Assembly (NCBI GenBank): GCA_045613385.1
Contig: JAZLAW010000016.1
Span: forward strand, 1 to 64,000
Direction: 5' to 3'
DNA: 64,000 nucleotides
Source: SIG565 sp045613385
GTDB taxonomy: Bacteria; Bacillota; Clostridia; Oscillospirales; Acutalibacteraceae
Part shown: in pieces, positions 45,300-54,672 of the stretch
Numbering within the stretch: position 1 is the stretch's first letter
Layout of the letters: each line of letters starts with the position of its first letter
Translations under genes and position numbers: made by a program
Notes under the pieces: generated by a model
Seen by the model: only the letters and a program-made list of their open reading frames with translations
Told to the model about the DNA's origin: nothing
Databases searched by the model: none

Positions 45300-47150
45300 C
45301 TATTTGAAGTATATTGTAACTGTTTCTTTGTCTGCTTCAAGCAAATATAAATTTCCTGTCTGGTGAGTAAGTCTTCCGCCGCTTATCTCTTTCACGGTTT
45401 TCTCGTTAAACCTTACGAGGAATTGGGCATCATCATAAAAGTTTTCGATGGTGAGCACCATTTTGTCGTTAAAGATTTCGGTCTTCGGAACAACAGCGAC
45501 AAAACGCTGAATAGCGGCAGAAAATTCGGTTCCCGTAAAATTTCTGAGTCCCGGTGCCGAAGTGTAGAGCCATTTCATATAATTGCCAAACCTGTTTTTG
45601 AGTTCTATCCAACCGGTTTCTGCACCGCGGTCGGGGTCGAGTGCATCATCAGGATGGGTAAAGTGATTATTGACATAGTGCATATTTAATTCTGACATTG
45701 CACCCATAGTCATAAAGTCATCAAGGTCGCAGCCCGAAACTATACGCGGTTGGTCTACTATTCCGTTTTTGTCTACCTCATATTCCTGTAAAAGCGCAAA
45801 GTCGAGCACATCGTCCGGCAGATATATTCCTGAAAAGGTTTTTATCTGGGGAAACTCATCTACCAGCATTTGTCTGCCTTCATCTGACAGCAGATTTGAA
45901 GGCGGAACATATATCGACATATTAACATCGGGAAAAAGCTTGTCGCAAAAATCAGTAAGATGCTTAAAAGCTTTTACCATTGAAGCAGTGTCTTTCCAGG
46001 TTTTATAATCATAAATATCTCTATAATCCTTATTACCAAGGCAAAGAGGCTGATGGTTGTAGCCATGATAACCTAGTTCCCCACCCTTGCGAAGAAGCAT
46101 ATTACCAAAATTAAGAAATGTTCCGGTATCAGGTATAGCATCGGTTGTACCGTCGATTGCATCATCGTAGCACTCGATTGCAAGACCTGTGTATTTGACC
46201 CCATATTTGTCTGCAAGATTCATCATATCGGGCCACCAGATATTTATATAAAAATCTCTGACGGTAGTACCAAAATCGCGTGTGATATATTCGCTGCTTC
46301 CTTCGGGAATCTGTGATGGGAAGTCATCAAGATAAAAAACAGAACCGTTTATTACGGGATAAAGAGAAACATCGCCGAAAAGACTAATCGATGCCGCAAA
46401 AAAACCGCGGTAAGCTTTATCGCACATACCAAAGTTGTTGACAACAAATTTACCCTTACCGTAAACGGCTTCCCAAATAAGCGGAACACCGTTTTTATCT
46501 TTTTCACGGGCATAAACCTTTGTTGTTTTAGGATTAAGCTGAACTGTCCTTGCCGATTCATATCCATCTGTTACGGCATAGGCCTTTCCGCCACCTACCA
46601 TAAAATCTTCGTTTATATAAATGCTGTTTAAAAAAGTATTTTCATTTGATGCTTCAATACCAATTCGGTTTTCAATAGCCGAAGAATAAGCATTTTTATC
46701 AATGGTGAGCGGAAAATAAACATTACCGCCATCATCGTGTACCCAATTACAAATATCAATAATTTTTTCACCTACGTGTGAAAGGTCTGAAAAAAGGATT
46801 ATAACTATCGAATACTCTTTAAATTCAGGTATTTCTTCTTTTGCCAAATTTACCATTTTGGCGCCTTTTTTCATATCTGTTAGAATTATCTCAAATTGCT
46901 CAAACGCACTTTTAGATGCCGAATCTTTATCACTGTAAAGCAACAGGATATCTTTTTCAATACCCATATAAGCTTGTTCTTTGATTACAATTTTATCTTT
47001 TGCTAACAGGTCCAGCGCTTTTTGGGCATAACGATATCTAACACCGGAAAGTTCTACGAACAATACGGCGGAAATTAAAGCAAAAATTAATACTATGGCG
47101 AGTATACCTTTAAAACGAAAGGCATCTAATTTTGCTTTTAGCTTTCCCAA
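45300..47150 (-). CDS. DUF2194/PelA-like membrane-anchored polysaccharide deacetylase
   Basis: 616 residues from a TTG start behind AAGGAGG. One N-terminal anchor (about 15-38), then an extracytoplasmic protein with a DUF2194 region (about 60-260) and a deacetylase-like region (about 265-530) with candidate metal ligands in FYLDDFPSQIP and GELGYHGYNHQ (HxxxH). The glycoside hydrolase domain of Pseudomonas PelA is not seen, as in Gram-positive Pel clusters where this gene is called the deacetylase-only PelA. It overlaps the PelE-like gene by 13 bp. Confidence 0.82.
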   Translation of the reverse strand: MGKLKAKLDAFRFKGILAIVLIFALISAVLFVELSGVRYRYAQKALDLLAKDKIVIKEQAYMGIEKDILLLYSDKDSASKSAFEQFEIILTDMKKGAKMVNLAKEEIPEFKEYSIVIILFSDLSHVGEKIIDICNWVHDDGGNVYFPLTIDKNAYSSAIENRIGIEASNENTFLNSIYINEDFMVGGGKAYAVTDGYESARTVQLNPKTTKVYAREKDKNGVPLIWEAVYGKGKFVVNNFGMCDKAYRGFFAASISLFGDVSLYPVINGSVFYLDDFPSQIPEGSSEYITRDFGTTVRDFYINIWWPDMMNLADKYGVKYTGLAIECYDDAIDGTTDAIPDTGTFLNFGNMLLRKGGELGYHGYNHQPLCLGNKDYRDIYDYKTWKDTASMVKAFKHLTDFCDKLFPDVNMSIYVPPSNLLSDEGRQMLVDEFPQIKTFSGIYLPDDVLDFALLQEYEVDKNGIVDQPRIVSGCDLDDFMTMGAMSELNMHYVNNHFTHPDDALDPDRGAETGWIELKNRFGNYMKWLYTSAPGLRNFTGTEFSAAIQRFVAVVPKTEIFNDKMVLTIENFYDDAQFLVRFNEKTVKEISGGRLTHQTGNLYLLEADKETVTIYFK

Positions 47151-48022
47151 AATGCCAGAACCTCCTTTGTTTTTGATGATAAGAAAATATGCTTTTTATC
47201 AATTTCTTTCAATAGTAATTTTATATCTTCACCCCTGCCAAGTGAAGCCAGATAGTCAAGTCTGCAAATATAATATTCTTCTCTGTCGGAATAAAGTTTT
47301 TTCATCTGCCTTAAATTTTCAGATGCCCGGGTATAGTTCTTACGTTTTAATTCATTTTCAACTACCCTTTGATAGTCAGCTATACTTCCTGTTGCGAGTG
47401 ACAATTTCTTCTCCATAAGCGAAGAAAACAATTCCCTGTTAAGTGTCTCAACCTGTCCTTGCATAAGATTCTGAGAAAGGCAGCTCCATAAAAAATCAGT
47501 GTAACCTTTAAGTATTTCGGTGTTCTCAGGGTCAGCAGACAACTGCCGTTCAAAATCTTGAAGTTTATAGTCGTTTTCTTTGGAAATCTCCACCATTGCT
47601 GTTACCGCGTAATGAACAACTTCGGTATCATCATTGTTTCCGGCCTTTTGAAGAAACTCTATGTACTCTTTTGGATTATCGTTAAGAACATCCATTATAA
47701 TTGTTCTTCTCTCTTTAGCGGAATTAATAACAAGCGCTTCTTCTATTGGCACCGTACTTGCAGCCACCTTGCCGTCATCCACCGTCACGCTTTTGTAAAG
47801 TTCCGATTCCAGTCTTAGCTTTTCAACACCAACATCTATTCCGTCATCGGCGCGGAATAAAATCTGAAAATGCAAAATAAGAACTGTAAGCACTCCCCAA
47901 AAGGGTAATAAAAGCGCAACAAAGAACATATACTTATGCACTTTTAAAATATTAAATTTAATTCCCAAAAATACAAGTACACTTAAAATTAAATGTACTG
48001 CAAGAAGAATTACAAATAACAT
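47138..48022 (-). CDS. PelE-like membrane/repeat protein
   Basis: 294 residues. Two hydrophobic segments at the N-terminus (about 2-22 and 30-52) are followed by an all-helical region of TPR/HEAT-like repeats (about 90-290). This matches PelE, which bridges PelD and PelF in known Pel complexes. Assignment rests on architecture and position between the PelD- and PelA-like genes. Confidence 0.75.
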   Translation of the reverse strand: MLFVILLAVHLILSVLVFLGIKFNILKVHKYMFFVALLLPFWGVLTVLILHFQILFRADDGIDVGVEKLRLESELYKSVTVDDGKVAASTVPIEEALVINSAKERRTIIMDVLNDNPKEYIEFLQKAGNNDDTEVVHYAVTAMVEISKENDYKLQDFERQLSADPENTEILKGYTDFLWSCLSQNLMQGQVETLNRELFSSLMEKKLSLATGSIADYQRVVENELKRKNYTRASENLRQMKKLYSDREEYYICRLDYLASLGRGEDIKLLLKEIDKKHIFLSSKTKEVLAFWES

Positions 48023-48038
48023 TCAGCACTCTCTTTTC

Positions 48039-50816
48039 TTACTTTATCTCTACTGTCATACCTTCAAAACGCGGTAAAATAAACGGAAGGTCTTTATCAC
48101 AAGCCTGCGAAAGCAACAATCTTACCTTTCCGTCCACAGACGCGCCAAGTATATCATTTGCGCGTACCTTACCGGAGAGTATCTTATCCATCTCTTCGTA
48201 GGAACGGCCTTCAGTATCTATTTCCAACAAAACAAAGGTTGATACCTTTTTGTCAGCAAGAGCAGCATAGTTTTTAAGCACTTCATCAAAAGTTTCCGCA
48301 TTCATTATGTGAGTGCCCACAAGATACTGCTTTTCATAAATCGCCTGATTATAGTCAAAGGCGCGGAGAAGTGACATCTGCACTAAGTCTCTTAAAATTT
48401 TAAAAAGATTTACATAGTAAAGTGACCTTTGTTCTATATTGGCTCGCCACAGGAATATAAGAAGCACCAATTCTTCTGCCCTATATACACCCGCGGCATA
48501 CATTGGATATTCTATTTTAAGGTCAGTATTTCTCCAAATTTCTCCGCCTTCAATTTTTTCTATAATTTCTTTGTATGTTTCGGTCGATATAGAACGCGAA
48601 ACATTATCGATAATATCGCGCGATGCAACTTCAAGTCGTCCGAAGGTACTTTGTTTGTTTACAGAATAAACGGTTATGTTCTTGTTTTCGAGAATTTCTT
48701 CGAATGTCTCCATTATTCTCAGATACAAGAGTTGCGGATCAACCGTATCAAGCTTCCTGGTAATATCAAAGATTTTACCAAAACTATCTTTCGAGCCGAT
48801 AATCTGCTTTTTAAGGTCTCTCTTTTCTTTATATGTATCTTCGTATATTTCCCTTGTAAATATGAGTTTATCTTCAAGCAATTTATTCTGCTCACTGACA
48901 AAACGAATCATATCATCCTTGCGCAGCTTAACATATCCGCAAAGTGCACCAATAAGAAAAAAGAAAACAAATGCAAGCCAATTTGTAGGCTCATAAAATA
49001 TAGTCAGCAAATTAGTCCCTGAGGAAACCTTGGCTACAAGCCACGAGATACTGCTGAGCGCCGCGGCGGACAGTCCGAAATTCAGTCCGTGAACGGTCGC
49101 CATTATAACTATATAAACCATTCTGAAATCGACTATAGAGAAAATAACCGCAGAATCAGTAAAGTATAACAACACTTCGGTTACCGCTAAAAGCAAAATC
49201 AACTCTATGATTTTCACGAAAAGGCTATGTGCTTCTATCCATTTCTTTATTTTTTGCCAGAATGTAAGCGATTTTTCTTGCTTTGAGATTATATATTTTT
49301 CATATTCCTCTTCTAAATCATCCAACAGTGAGATTTTTGCAAACCAACCGTATTCATTTCTTATACCCTTATTATTCAGTTCTAATTTTCCGCTGTCGTA
49401 TGTACCGGCAAAATCAAATTTAGCTTCGGGAATTATTTCGGTTACTTTTAGTGCAAAATCAGAAAATTTAATATCGAAATCATCACCAACCGACAATATA
49501 CCGCTCTGACTTTTCCAATTATCTATAATTCTCGAAATTAGTTTTGAAAGGTCAGAAAGTGAAATAAAATGCATTTTCGATAAAGGCTTTTCTTCAAAAA
49601 CAACTGTTTTGCCTTTATTTGTTTTATCAAAGATCTTATATAGAAAATCTTTTTCATACACACCTGAATAAAGGTACGGTATCTGAACTATTTTGATATC
49701 AAGCGAAGAATTTTGTGAATAAAAACTGCAAAGTTGCTCTTTTGCCGAACAAAGTATGGCTCTATCGGTCTGTTCTGTAAAAGAAGCATCCAACGAGGAA
49801 AGGAATAAAATTTTTGTATCCTTACCCATTTCCTTAGTATGTTCCAAAACTTCTCTTAATTCTTCGGCATCGTTTTTTTCGGTTGTATGGAAGGTAAGGT
49901 CGCCGGAAAAATATACAACCACATCAAAATCGTACGTTTCAAGAACAGCTCTTATTGATGGCTTTTTTATACGGAACAATTTTATTTTATCGGCAGAGCC
50001 GAGCACCGTATTTCCAACTACGGTTACCTTACTGTCCGGAAAAGTTTCTTCAATAAACTCTTTGGTCAGATATTCGGTGTTACCGATACAAAGAACACGT
50101 TCGGGAACGATGCCGGAATTTTCCGATACTACCGACCTGTTTTTATAAAGCATCTCTCGTAACGACACAAGTGAGCTATGATTTACAACCCTTAAAAGAG
50201 CATCTACTAATTTCTCATTGAAAATACCGCACATACCGCTGGATATCATCTGGATGGCAACATCCTGCGAGAAAGCATCTTTGTAACTGCGGTTACTGGT
50301 AAGTGCATCGTAAGAGTCTGCCAACGAGACAATCTGAGCCGATAAAGGAATTTCTTCCCCTTTTAACCCTTCGGGATAACCGGTTCCATCATATCTTTCG
50401 TGATGATAACGGGCAATTTCTGCAGCATATTTCTGAATTTCCGGGTTAATATCGCCAAAATTGCCATCAGTAATTATTTCGGCACCGAAAACAGAATGTT
50501 TCTTTACAATGTCATACTCAACCGGTGAGAGTTTACCGGGAAAATCTAAAATGCTTTTAGGGATTCTCGACTTGCCTATGTCGTGCAAACAAGATGCGAT
50601 AGCGATGTTTTCTACATCTTCATCACTTAGTTGGTACGCCCCGCTTTCCTTTAGTTCTTGCAAAATAAGTTCTGTAAGCATACGCACGTGGTAAATGTGA
50701 AAACCGCTTTCACCATTAAGTGACTGGGGAATATCTTTTTGTTCAAATGTCAAAAGTTTTGATATTTGGGTAGCATCTTCCATATCAAACACTAAAACCG
50801 CCTTGTTTTGTTGCAT
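48039..50816 (-). CDS. HD-GYP / pseudo-SDR / PelD-like c-di-GMP receptor fusion
   Basis: 925 residues. Residues about 35-220 form an HD-GYP phosphodiesterase with HDIGK (78-82), H107, HH (138-139), DGTGYP (143-148) and ADSYDALT, all intact. Residues 239-510 resemble an extended SDR/epimerase, but the Gly-rich loop is lost and the YxxxK site reads LCSAK. Four hydrophobic segments (about 530-630) lead to a GAF domain (about 680-815) and a GGDEF-like end (about 830-925) whose signature is VDGKV, preceded at the right distance by RAND (885-888), the RxxD site by which PelD binds c-di-GMP. It opens the operon behind a consensus promoter and a strong GGGGGAG ribosome site. Confidence 0.88.
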   Translation of the reverse strand: MQQNKAVLVFDMEDATQISKLLTFEQKDIPQSLNGESGFHIYHVRMLTELILQELKESGAYQLSDEDVENIAIASCLHDIGKSRIPKSILDFPGKLSPVEYDIVKKHSVFGAEIITDGNFGDINPEIQKYAAEIARYHHERYDGTGYPEGLKGEEIPLSAQIVSLADSYDALTSNRSYKDAFSQDVAIQMISSGMCGIFNEKLVDALLRVVNHSSLVSLREMLYKNRSVVSENSGIVPERVLCIGNTEYLTKEFIEETFPDSKVTVVGNTVLGSADKIKLFRIKKPSIRAVLETYDFDVVVYFSGDLTFHTTEKNDAEELREVLEHTKEMGKDTKILFLSSLDASFTEQTDRAILCSAKEQLCSFYSQNSSLDIKIVQIPYLYSGVYEKDFLYKIFDKTNKGKTVVFEEKPLSKMHFISLSDLSKLISRIIDNWKSQSGILSVGDDFDIKFSDFALKVTEIIPEAKFDFAGTYDSGKLELNNKGIRNEYGWFAKISLLDDLEEEYEKYIISKQEKSLTFWQKIKKWIEAHSLFVKIIELILLLAVTEVLLYFTDSAVIFSIVDFRMVYIVIMATVHGLNFGLSAAALSSISWLVAKVSSGTNLLTIFYEPTNWLAFVFFFLIGALCGYVKLRKDDMIRFVSEQNKLLEDKLIFTREIYEDTYKEKRDLKKQIIGSKDSFGKIFDITRKLDTVDPQLLYLRIMETFEEILENKNITVYSVNKQSTFGRLEVASRDIIDNVSRSISTETYKEIIEKIEGGEIWRNTDLKIEYPMYAAGVYRAEELVLLIFLWRANIEQRSLYYVNLFKILRDLVQMSLLRAFDYNQAIYEKQYLVGTHIMNAETFDEVLKNYAALADKKVSTFVLLEIDTEGRSYEEMDKILSGKVRANDILGASVDGKVRLLLSQACDKDLPFILPRFEGMTVEIK

Positions 50817-50862
50817 AAAAACTCCCCCTTTTCTACAAAAATATACACCTTTCTAACATAGT

Positions 50863-50891
50863 ATTATACTCTTTTATATTTTTCTTGTCAA
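50863..50891 (-). promoter_or_regulatory. Perfect consensus promoter of Pel-like operon
   Basis: On the minus strand TTGACA (50886-50891), 17 bp, TATAAT (50863-50868). The leader to the first start codon is only about 40 nt, too short for a c-di-GMP riboswitch, so control is probably post-translational through the PelD-like receptor. Confidence 0.85.
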
Positions 50892-50961
50892 TCTCAATAC
50901 TTTATAATCTTAATATATATTAAATTAGCATTAAATTTTACCCAACAGCAATAAATTTTAG

Positions 50962-50991
50962 TTGTAAAAAAGAAACAACCTATGTTATAAT
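50962..50991 (+). promoter_or_regulatory. Promoter of the beta-helix gene
   Basis: TTGTAA (50962-50967), 18 bp, TATAAT (50986-50991). A leader of about 90 nt follows with AAAGGAG 8 bp before the start codon. Confidence 0.55.
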
Positions 50992-51087
50992 ATACGCGAA
51001 GAAATCTTCATTTAATTGCCAAATAACTTATAATGAACCGGTAAATATTTTTTGAAGATTTTTATTTCCGAAAGGAGAAAAGTGAAA

Positions 51088-52623
51088 ATGGATTATTCAA
51101 AAGGCTTGGCAAAAGTGGCAGAGGTTGATAAATTAGCTGCCCAGAGATTTGAAAGCATTAAAAACACGCCGTCTGATTACTCTACCATTACAGGAACAAA
51201 ATATTATGTTTCAAATAATGGTAACGATGATAACGATGGTCTTTCCCCCGAAACTGCCTGGGCAACAACCAAAAAGGTGAATGATTTTAAGTTCCAAGAT
51301 GGCGATGGTATTTTATTTGAGCGTGGTGGTTTGTGGCGCGAAGTACAAATGGTACAAAATACTTCTCGTGTTACATATTCGGCTTATGGAGAAGGTCCTA
51401 AACCTATTCTCTCGGGTTCTCCCGAAAACAGCGCCGATGAAAGCAAATGGGAACTTTTTTATGAAGATGAGCAAAAGAAAATTTGGAAGTTCTATCGCGA
51501 AGACCTTTTAGATATCGGATCTATCGTGTTTAATGACGGTGAAAAATATGCCGATAAAGATATGCCTTCCTACATAGATAATACCTGGATTGTAAGAGGA
51601 ACCGAGTTTGACTCTCAAACTCCTTACGATGTTAAAACGGCTCTTAATCACAACTTAAAGTTCGTTCATCTTGCTGACAGTGTAGTAAAAGAAAGCGGTA
51701 CTCCGGATGTTTCAAAATCCACAGGTCCCATTTACCTTCGTTGCGACGAAGGTAACCCCGGTAAGCTCTTCAACTCTATTGAATTTATTGGTATTACCGT
51801 GCCTTTTATCATTCGAACCCACGGTGTTACAATAGATAATATTTGTATTAAATATTCAAAGTTTGGTGTTTCGGGTTACTATATTGTAGCCATTGAAGAT
51901 TTAACCGTTAAAAACTGTGAAATGGAATGGATTGGCGGTAACCTTTGCGGTTACAACTTCCGTGCTTCTAAGGGCGGCATTTCACTTAGAATCGGAAACG
52001 GTGTTGAAGTTTATGGCGGTTGCAAAAACTATACTGTTGAAAACTGCCGCTTCTATCAAATTTATGATGCCGCTATTTCTCCACAATATGTTGCAGGCGG
52101 CGCTGACAGTAAAGAATCAAATGTTATCACCGATGATATTTTATTTAAGGGCAATTTGATTGAATATGCGATTTATGGATTTGAATCCTTCCTTGATACT
52201 ATACGAACCGGTATTATTGCTAAGGGTGACAACTACTTTATTGAAGACAACATTGTAAGAATGAGTGGTTGCGGTTTTGGTTCTACCCGTCTTGACCGCG
52301 GTTTCTCGGGTGGCTTTACTACGGGCGGTCACCCAAGTTGCTACCGTAACTTCAGAATTACCAATAACATTTTCGACCGTGCGAGCGACCAACTTGTTAT
52401 CGCTTGTGAAAAAGAAGTTGATTGTTTACCAATCTTTGAAAACAATACCTACATTCAAGGATATGGCAACGTTTTAATCACCAAAAACTGTTACGACCGT
52501 AACGAACCCAAGTATAAATGCGATGAGAACTCTGAAAAAATACTTGCTGAGCTCTTTAGGGATAACACTTCGAAAGTTTATATAGTGCCCTATATTCCGC
52601 CATATGAGTTTCCTTATAAATAA
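51088..52623 (+). CDS. Right-handed parallel beta-helix protein, cytoplasmic
   Basis: 511 residues from the ATG at 51088 (AAAGGAG upstream); an upstream in-frame start at 51052 lacks a ribosome site. The N-terminus has no signal peptide. The block YYVSNNGNDDNDGLSPETAW is the usual entry into a pectate-lyase-like beta-helix, and the middle (about 230-470) has repeated short turns rich in Asn and Gly (TIDNICIKYSKFG, TVKNCEMEWIGG, TVENCRFYQIYD). The family acts on polysaccharides; a cytoplasmic member would act on imported oligosaccharides. Substrate unknown. Confidence 0.8.
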   Translation: MDYSKGLAKVAEVDKLAAQRFESIKNTPSDYSTITGTKYYVSNNGNDDNDGLSPETAWATTKKVNDFKFQDGDGILFERGGLWREVQMVQNTSRVTYSAYGEGPKPILSGSPENSADESKWELFYEDEQKKIWKFYREDLLDIGSIVFNDGEKYADKDMPSYIDNTWIVRGTEFDSQTPYDVKTALNHNLKFVHLADSVVKESGTPDVSKSTGPIYLRCDEGNPGKLFNSIEFIGITVPFIIRTHGVTIDNICIKYSKFGVSGYYIVAIEDLTVKNCEMEWIGGNLCGYNFRASKGGISLRIGNGVEVYGGCKNYTVENCRFYQIYDAAISPQYVAGGADSKESNVITDDILFKGNLIEYAIYGFESFLDTIRTGIIAKGDNYFIEDNIVRMSGCGFGSTRLDRGFSGGFTTGGHPSCYRNFRITNNIFDRASDQLVIACEKEVDCLPIFENNTYIQGYGNVLITKNCYDRNEPKYKCDENSEKILAELFRDNTSKVYIVPYIPPYEFPYK

Positions 52624-52632
52624 ATAAAACAA

Positions 52633-52667
52633 CAAAAAACCACTTAGTATACTAAGTGGTTTTTTTA
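52633..52667. terminator. Bidirectional terminator
   Basis: An 11-bp perfect palindrome arm pair ACCACTTAGTA/TACTAAGTGGT with A-run before and T-run after; it serves the beta-helix gene and the AraC operon arriving from the right. Confidence 0.85.
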
Positions 52668-52674
52668 AATGTAT

Positions 52675-53541
52675 TTAACAACAATCAGCCGCTATCATTT
52701 CTTTTACTTTTTGCTCATCGTATTCGGGTGCTACATACTCTTTGGGTGTAACCCCTGTTTCAAGCAGGAACACCTTTGAAAAATATGCTTGATTTTCGAA
52801 ACCAACAGCCGCTGCCACCTGACTTACGGTGTATTTCTTTTGTGCTAACAAACTTTTAGCCATTTCGCATCGTTTAAGGGTAACATACCGCATTGGTGTG
52901 TATCCCGTAAAATCCTTAAAAACGCGCGTAAAATGATATTTACTAACACCAACTGTTTCCGCTAAATCATCAAGCATAATTGGTTTATCAATATTGGCTT
53001 TAATATAATCTATAGCCTGTGTTACTAATTGATGTGCTTGTTTATCATAGGTAGTTTCTTTTTTGTCAACTAACTTACCATACTTAACACAAAGTTGTGC
53101 TAGAAAACTGAGTGTTGCCGCATTAACACGTAATTCTTCAAAACGACTTGGTAAATCAAACTGTCTTGCCACATTATCGAAAAGAGCAATTAATTCATTA
53201 TCTCCTTTAATTACCTTTTCAAATAAAAAGTCGCTTGTATCTATTCCATTTTTTATAGCAAACTCTCTTTTAATAATAATGCAATCGTACACGATAGAAG
53301 TATCGCTATAAACCCTGTGCTGTATATTAGGGTTTACTACAATTAGATTATTATTTAGTTCAAGCTTTTCTTCTCCGCACTGAACATACCCTGCGCCACT
53401 TTTATGGCGCAAGATTTCTATGTTTTCGTGCCAGTTGAACTTTGCGTTTCTACCGTCTCCTGTTTTCATATTATAATGAAAAATAACCGGAAACGCATTG
53501 TTGCTCTGTGTAAGAGATTCGAAAGAAATGGTTTTTTCCAA
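52675..53541 (-). CDS. AraC family transcriptional regulator with cupin-type sensor
   Basis: 288 residues. N-terminal cupin-like sensor (about 10-130, with FNWHENIEILRHKSGAGYV) and two HTH motifs in the C-terminal 100 residues (MLDDLAETVGVSKYHFTRVFK; VSQVAAAVGFENQAYFSKVF). A cupin sensor fits a sugar effector. It is the last gene after Gfo/Idh and two epimerase-like genes (17-bp gap) and probably controls that operon. Confidence 0.9.
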   Translation of the reverse strand: MEKTISFESLTQSNNAFPVIFHYNMKTGDGRNAKFNWHENIEILRHKSGAGYVQCGEEKLELNNNLIVVNPNIQHRVYSDTSIVYDCIIIKREFAIKNGIDTSDFLFEKVIKGDNELIALFDNVARQFDLPSRFEELRVNAATLSFLAQLCVKYGKLVDKKETTYDKQAHQLVTQAIDYIKANIDKPIMLDDLAETVGVSKYHFTRVFKDFTGYTPMRYVTLKRCEMAKSLLAQKKYTVSQVAAAVGFENQAYFSKVFLLETGVTPKEYVAPEYDEQKVKEMIAADCC

Positions 53542-53558
53542 AACTGATTTCTCCTAAA

Positions 53559-54671
53559 TTAAAGGATTACCTCATGCTTTGTCTTAGCAGACTCATAAAT
53601 AGCAGTAAGGATTTTTGTAATGTTGATACCGTCATCCGCTGTTGTCTTGCATTCTGTGCCGTTTAATACACAATCAGCAAAATGCTTGAGTTCTTCAACG
53701 AAAGGCTTGCGCGGCTGAGCAGGGAGTTCGATTTCCATATTAACCATACGGTCGTTGATATCTGTAAAGAGAATGGGGTTTTTACCATTTACCATTCTCA
53801 TACCACCCTTAGTACCGTAAATTTCAAAAGCACTCTCACCTACCGACATATGCATATCGTAACTTGCAGTAACTTCAATAACCGCATCGTTTTCGAAACG
53901 GACAAGTGCTGTACCCATGTCTTCTGTATCGATGATACCTGTATCAAATTTACTCGGATAAGGAGTATATGTAACCTTATTTTTAAGGTTAGGACGGTTA
54001 CCGATTGCCTTATTTGTCATAGCATATACAGAAACCGGCTTTACGCGACCTAAGTTAAAGTAAATCTGAGAAAGTACGTGAACAGCAAGGTCGATAACCG
54101 GACCGCCGCCTGAACGAGCGCTATCACAGAACCAACCGCCAGGTGCACCATGGCGACGGCAAACTGCCATTTTTGCGAAGTAGATATCGCCTATTTCTTC
54201 TTTATAATCTTCAACTATTTCAGTTTCATTAGTGAATACACGAACAAAAGCCAACATAAGAACTTTGCCTGATTTCTCAGCTGCAGCCTTCATAGCTTCA
54301 CATTCTGCAACTGTGGTAGCCATCGGCTTTTCGCAGATAACATTAAGATTGTGTTCGAGTGCATAGATAGCGCATTTAGCATGATTGCAGTTCCAAACGC
54401 AGATATCAACTGCATCTAATTCTTCAGCAGCAATCATTTCTTCGATGCTTAAATAACGCTTTTCAATGCCAAATCTGTCAGCGGTCATTTTAACGCGTTT
54501 TTCATCAATATCGCAGATTGCAACGATTTCAACTTCCGGTACTTCTTTGTATGAATGCAAGTGTGTTTCAGAAATGTTACCTGCACCTACAATACCGATT
54601 CTTACCTTTTTACCGGTGTATTCACCAGTTAAATTGTATTCAGGGGTAGCAATTGGGTTATTATCAGCCAT
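53559..54671 (-). CDS. Gfo/Idh/MocA family oxidoreductase
   Basis: 370 residues. NAD(P)-binding Rossmann start VRIGIVGAGNISETHLHSY, the EKPMATTVAECEAM motif with the family lysine near 115, and the C-terminal beta-sheet domain with GGGPVIDLAVHVL, where the histidine is the usual catalytic base. It oxidises or reduces a sugar or cyclitol; the two TIM-barrel epimerases upstream suggest an inositol- or keto-sugar-type path. It starts 1 bp after its neighbour ends. Confidence 0.9.
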   Translation of the reverse strand: MADNNPIATPEYNLTGEYTGKKVRIGIVGAGNISETHLHSYKEVPEVEIVAICDIDEKRVKMTADRFGIEKRYLSIEEMIAAEELDAVDICVWNCNHAKCAIYALEHNLNVICEKPMATTVAECEAMKAAAEKSGKVLMLAFVRVFTNETEIVEDYKEEIGDIYFAKMAVCRRHGAPGGWFCDSARSGGGPVIDLAVHVLSQIYFNLGRVKPVSVYAMTNKAIGNRPNLKNKVTYTPYPSKFDTGIIDTEDMGTALVRFENDAVIEVTASYDMHMSVGESAFEIYGTKGGMRMVNGKNPILFTDINDRMVNMEIELPAQPRKPFVEELKHFADCVLNGTECKTTADDGINITKILTAIYESAKTKHEVIL

Positions 54672-54672
54672 T

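Noticed and set aside
50817..50862. c-di-GMP riboswitch before the Pel-like operon
   Set aside because: The leader is about 40 nt, too short for GEMM-type folds, and has no matching core sequence that I can see.
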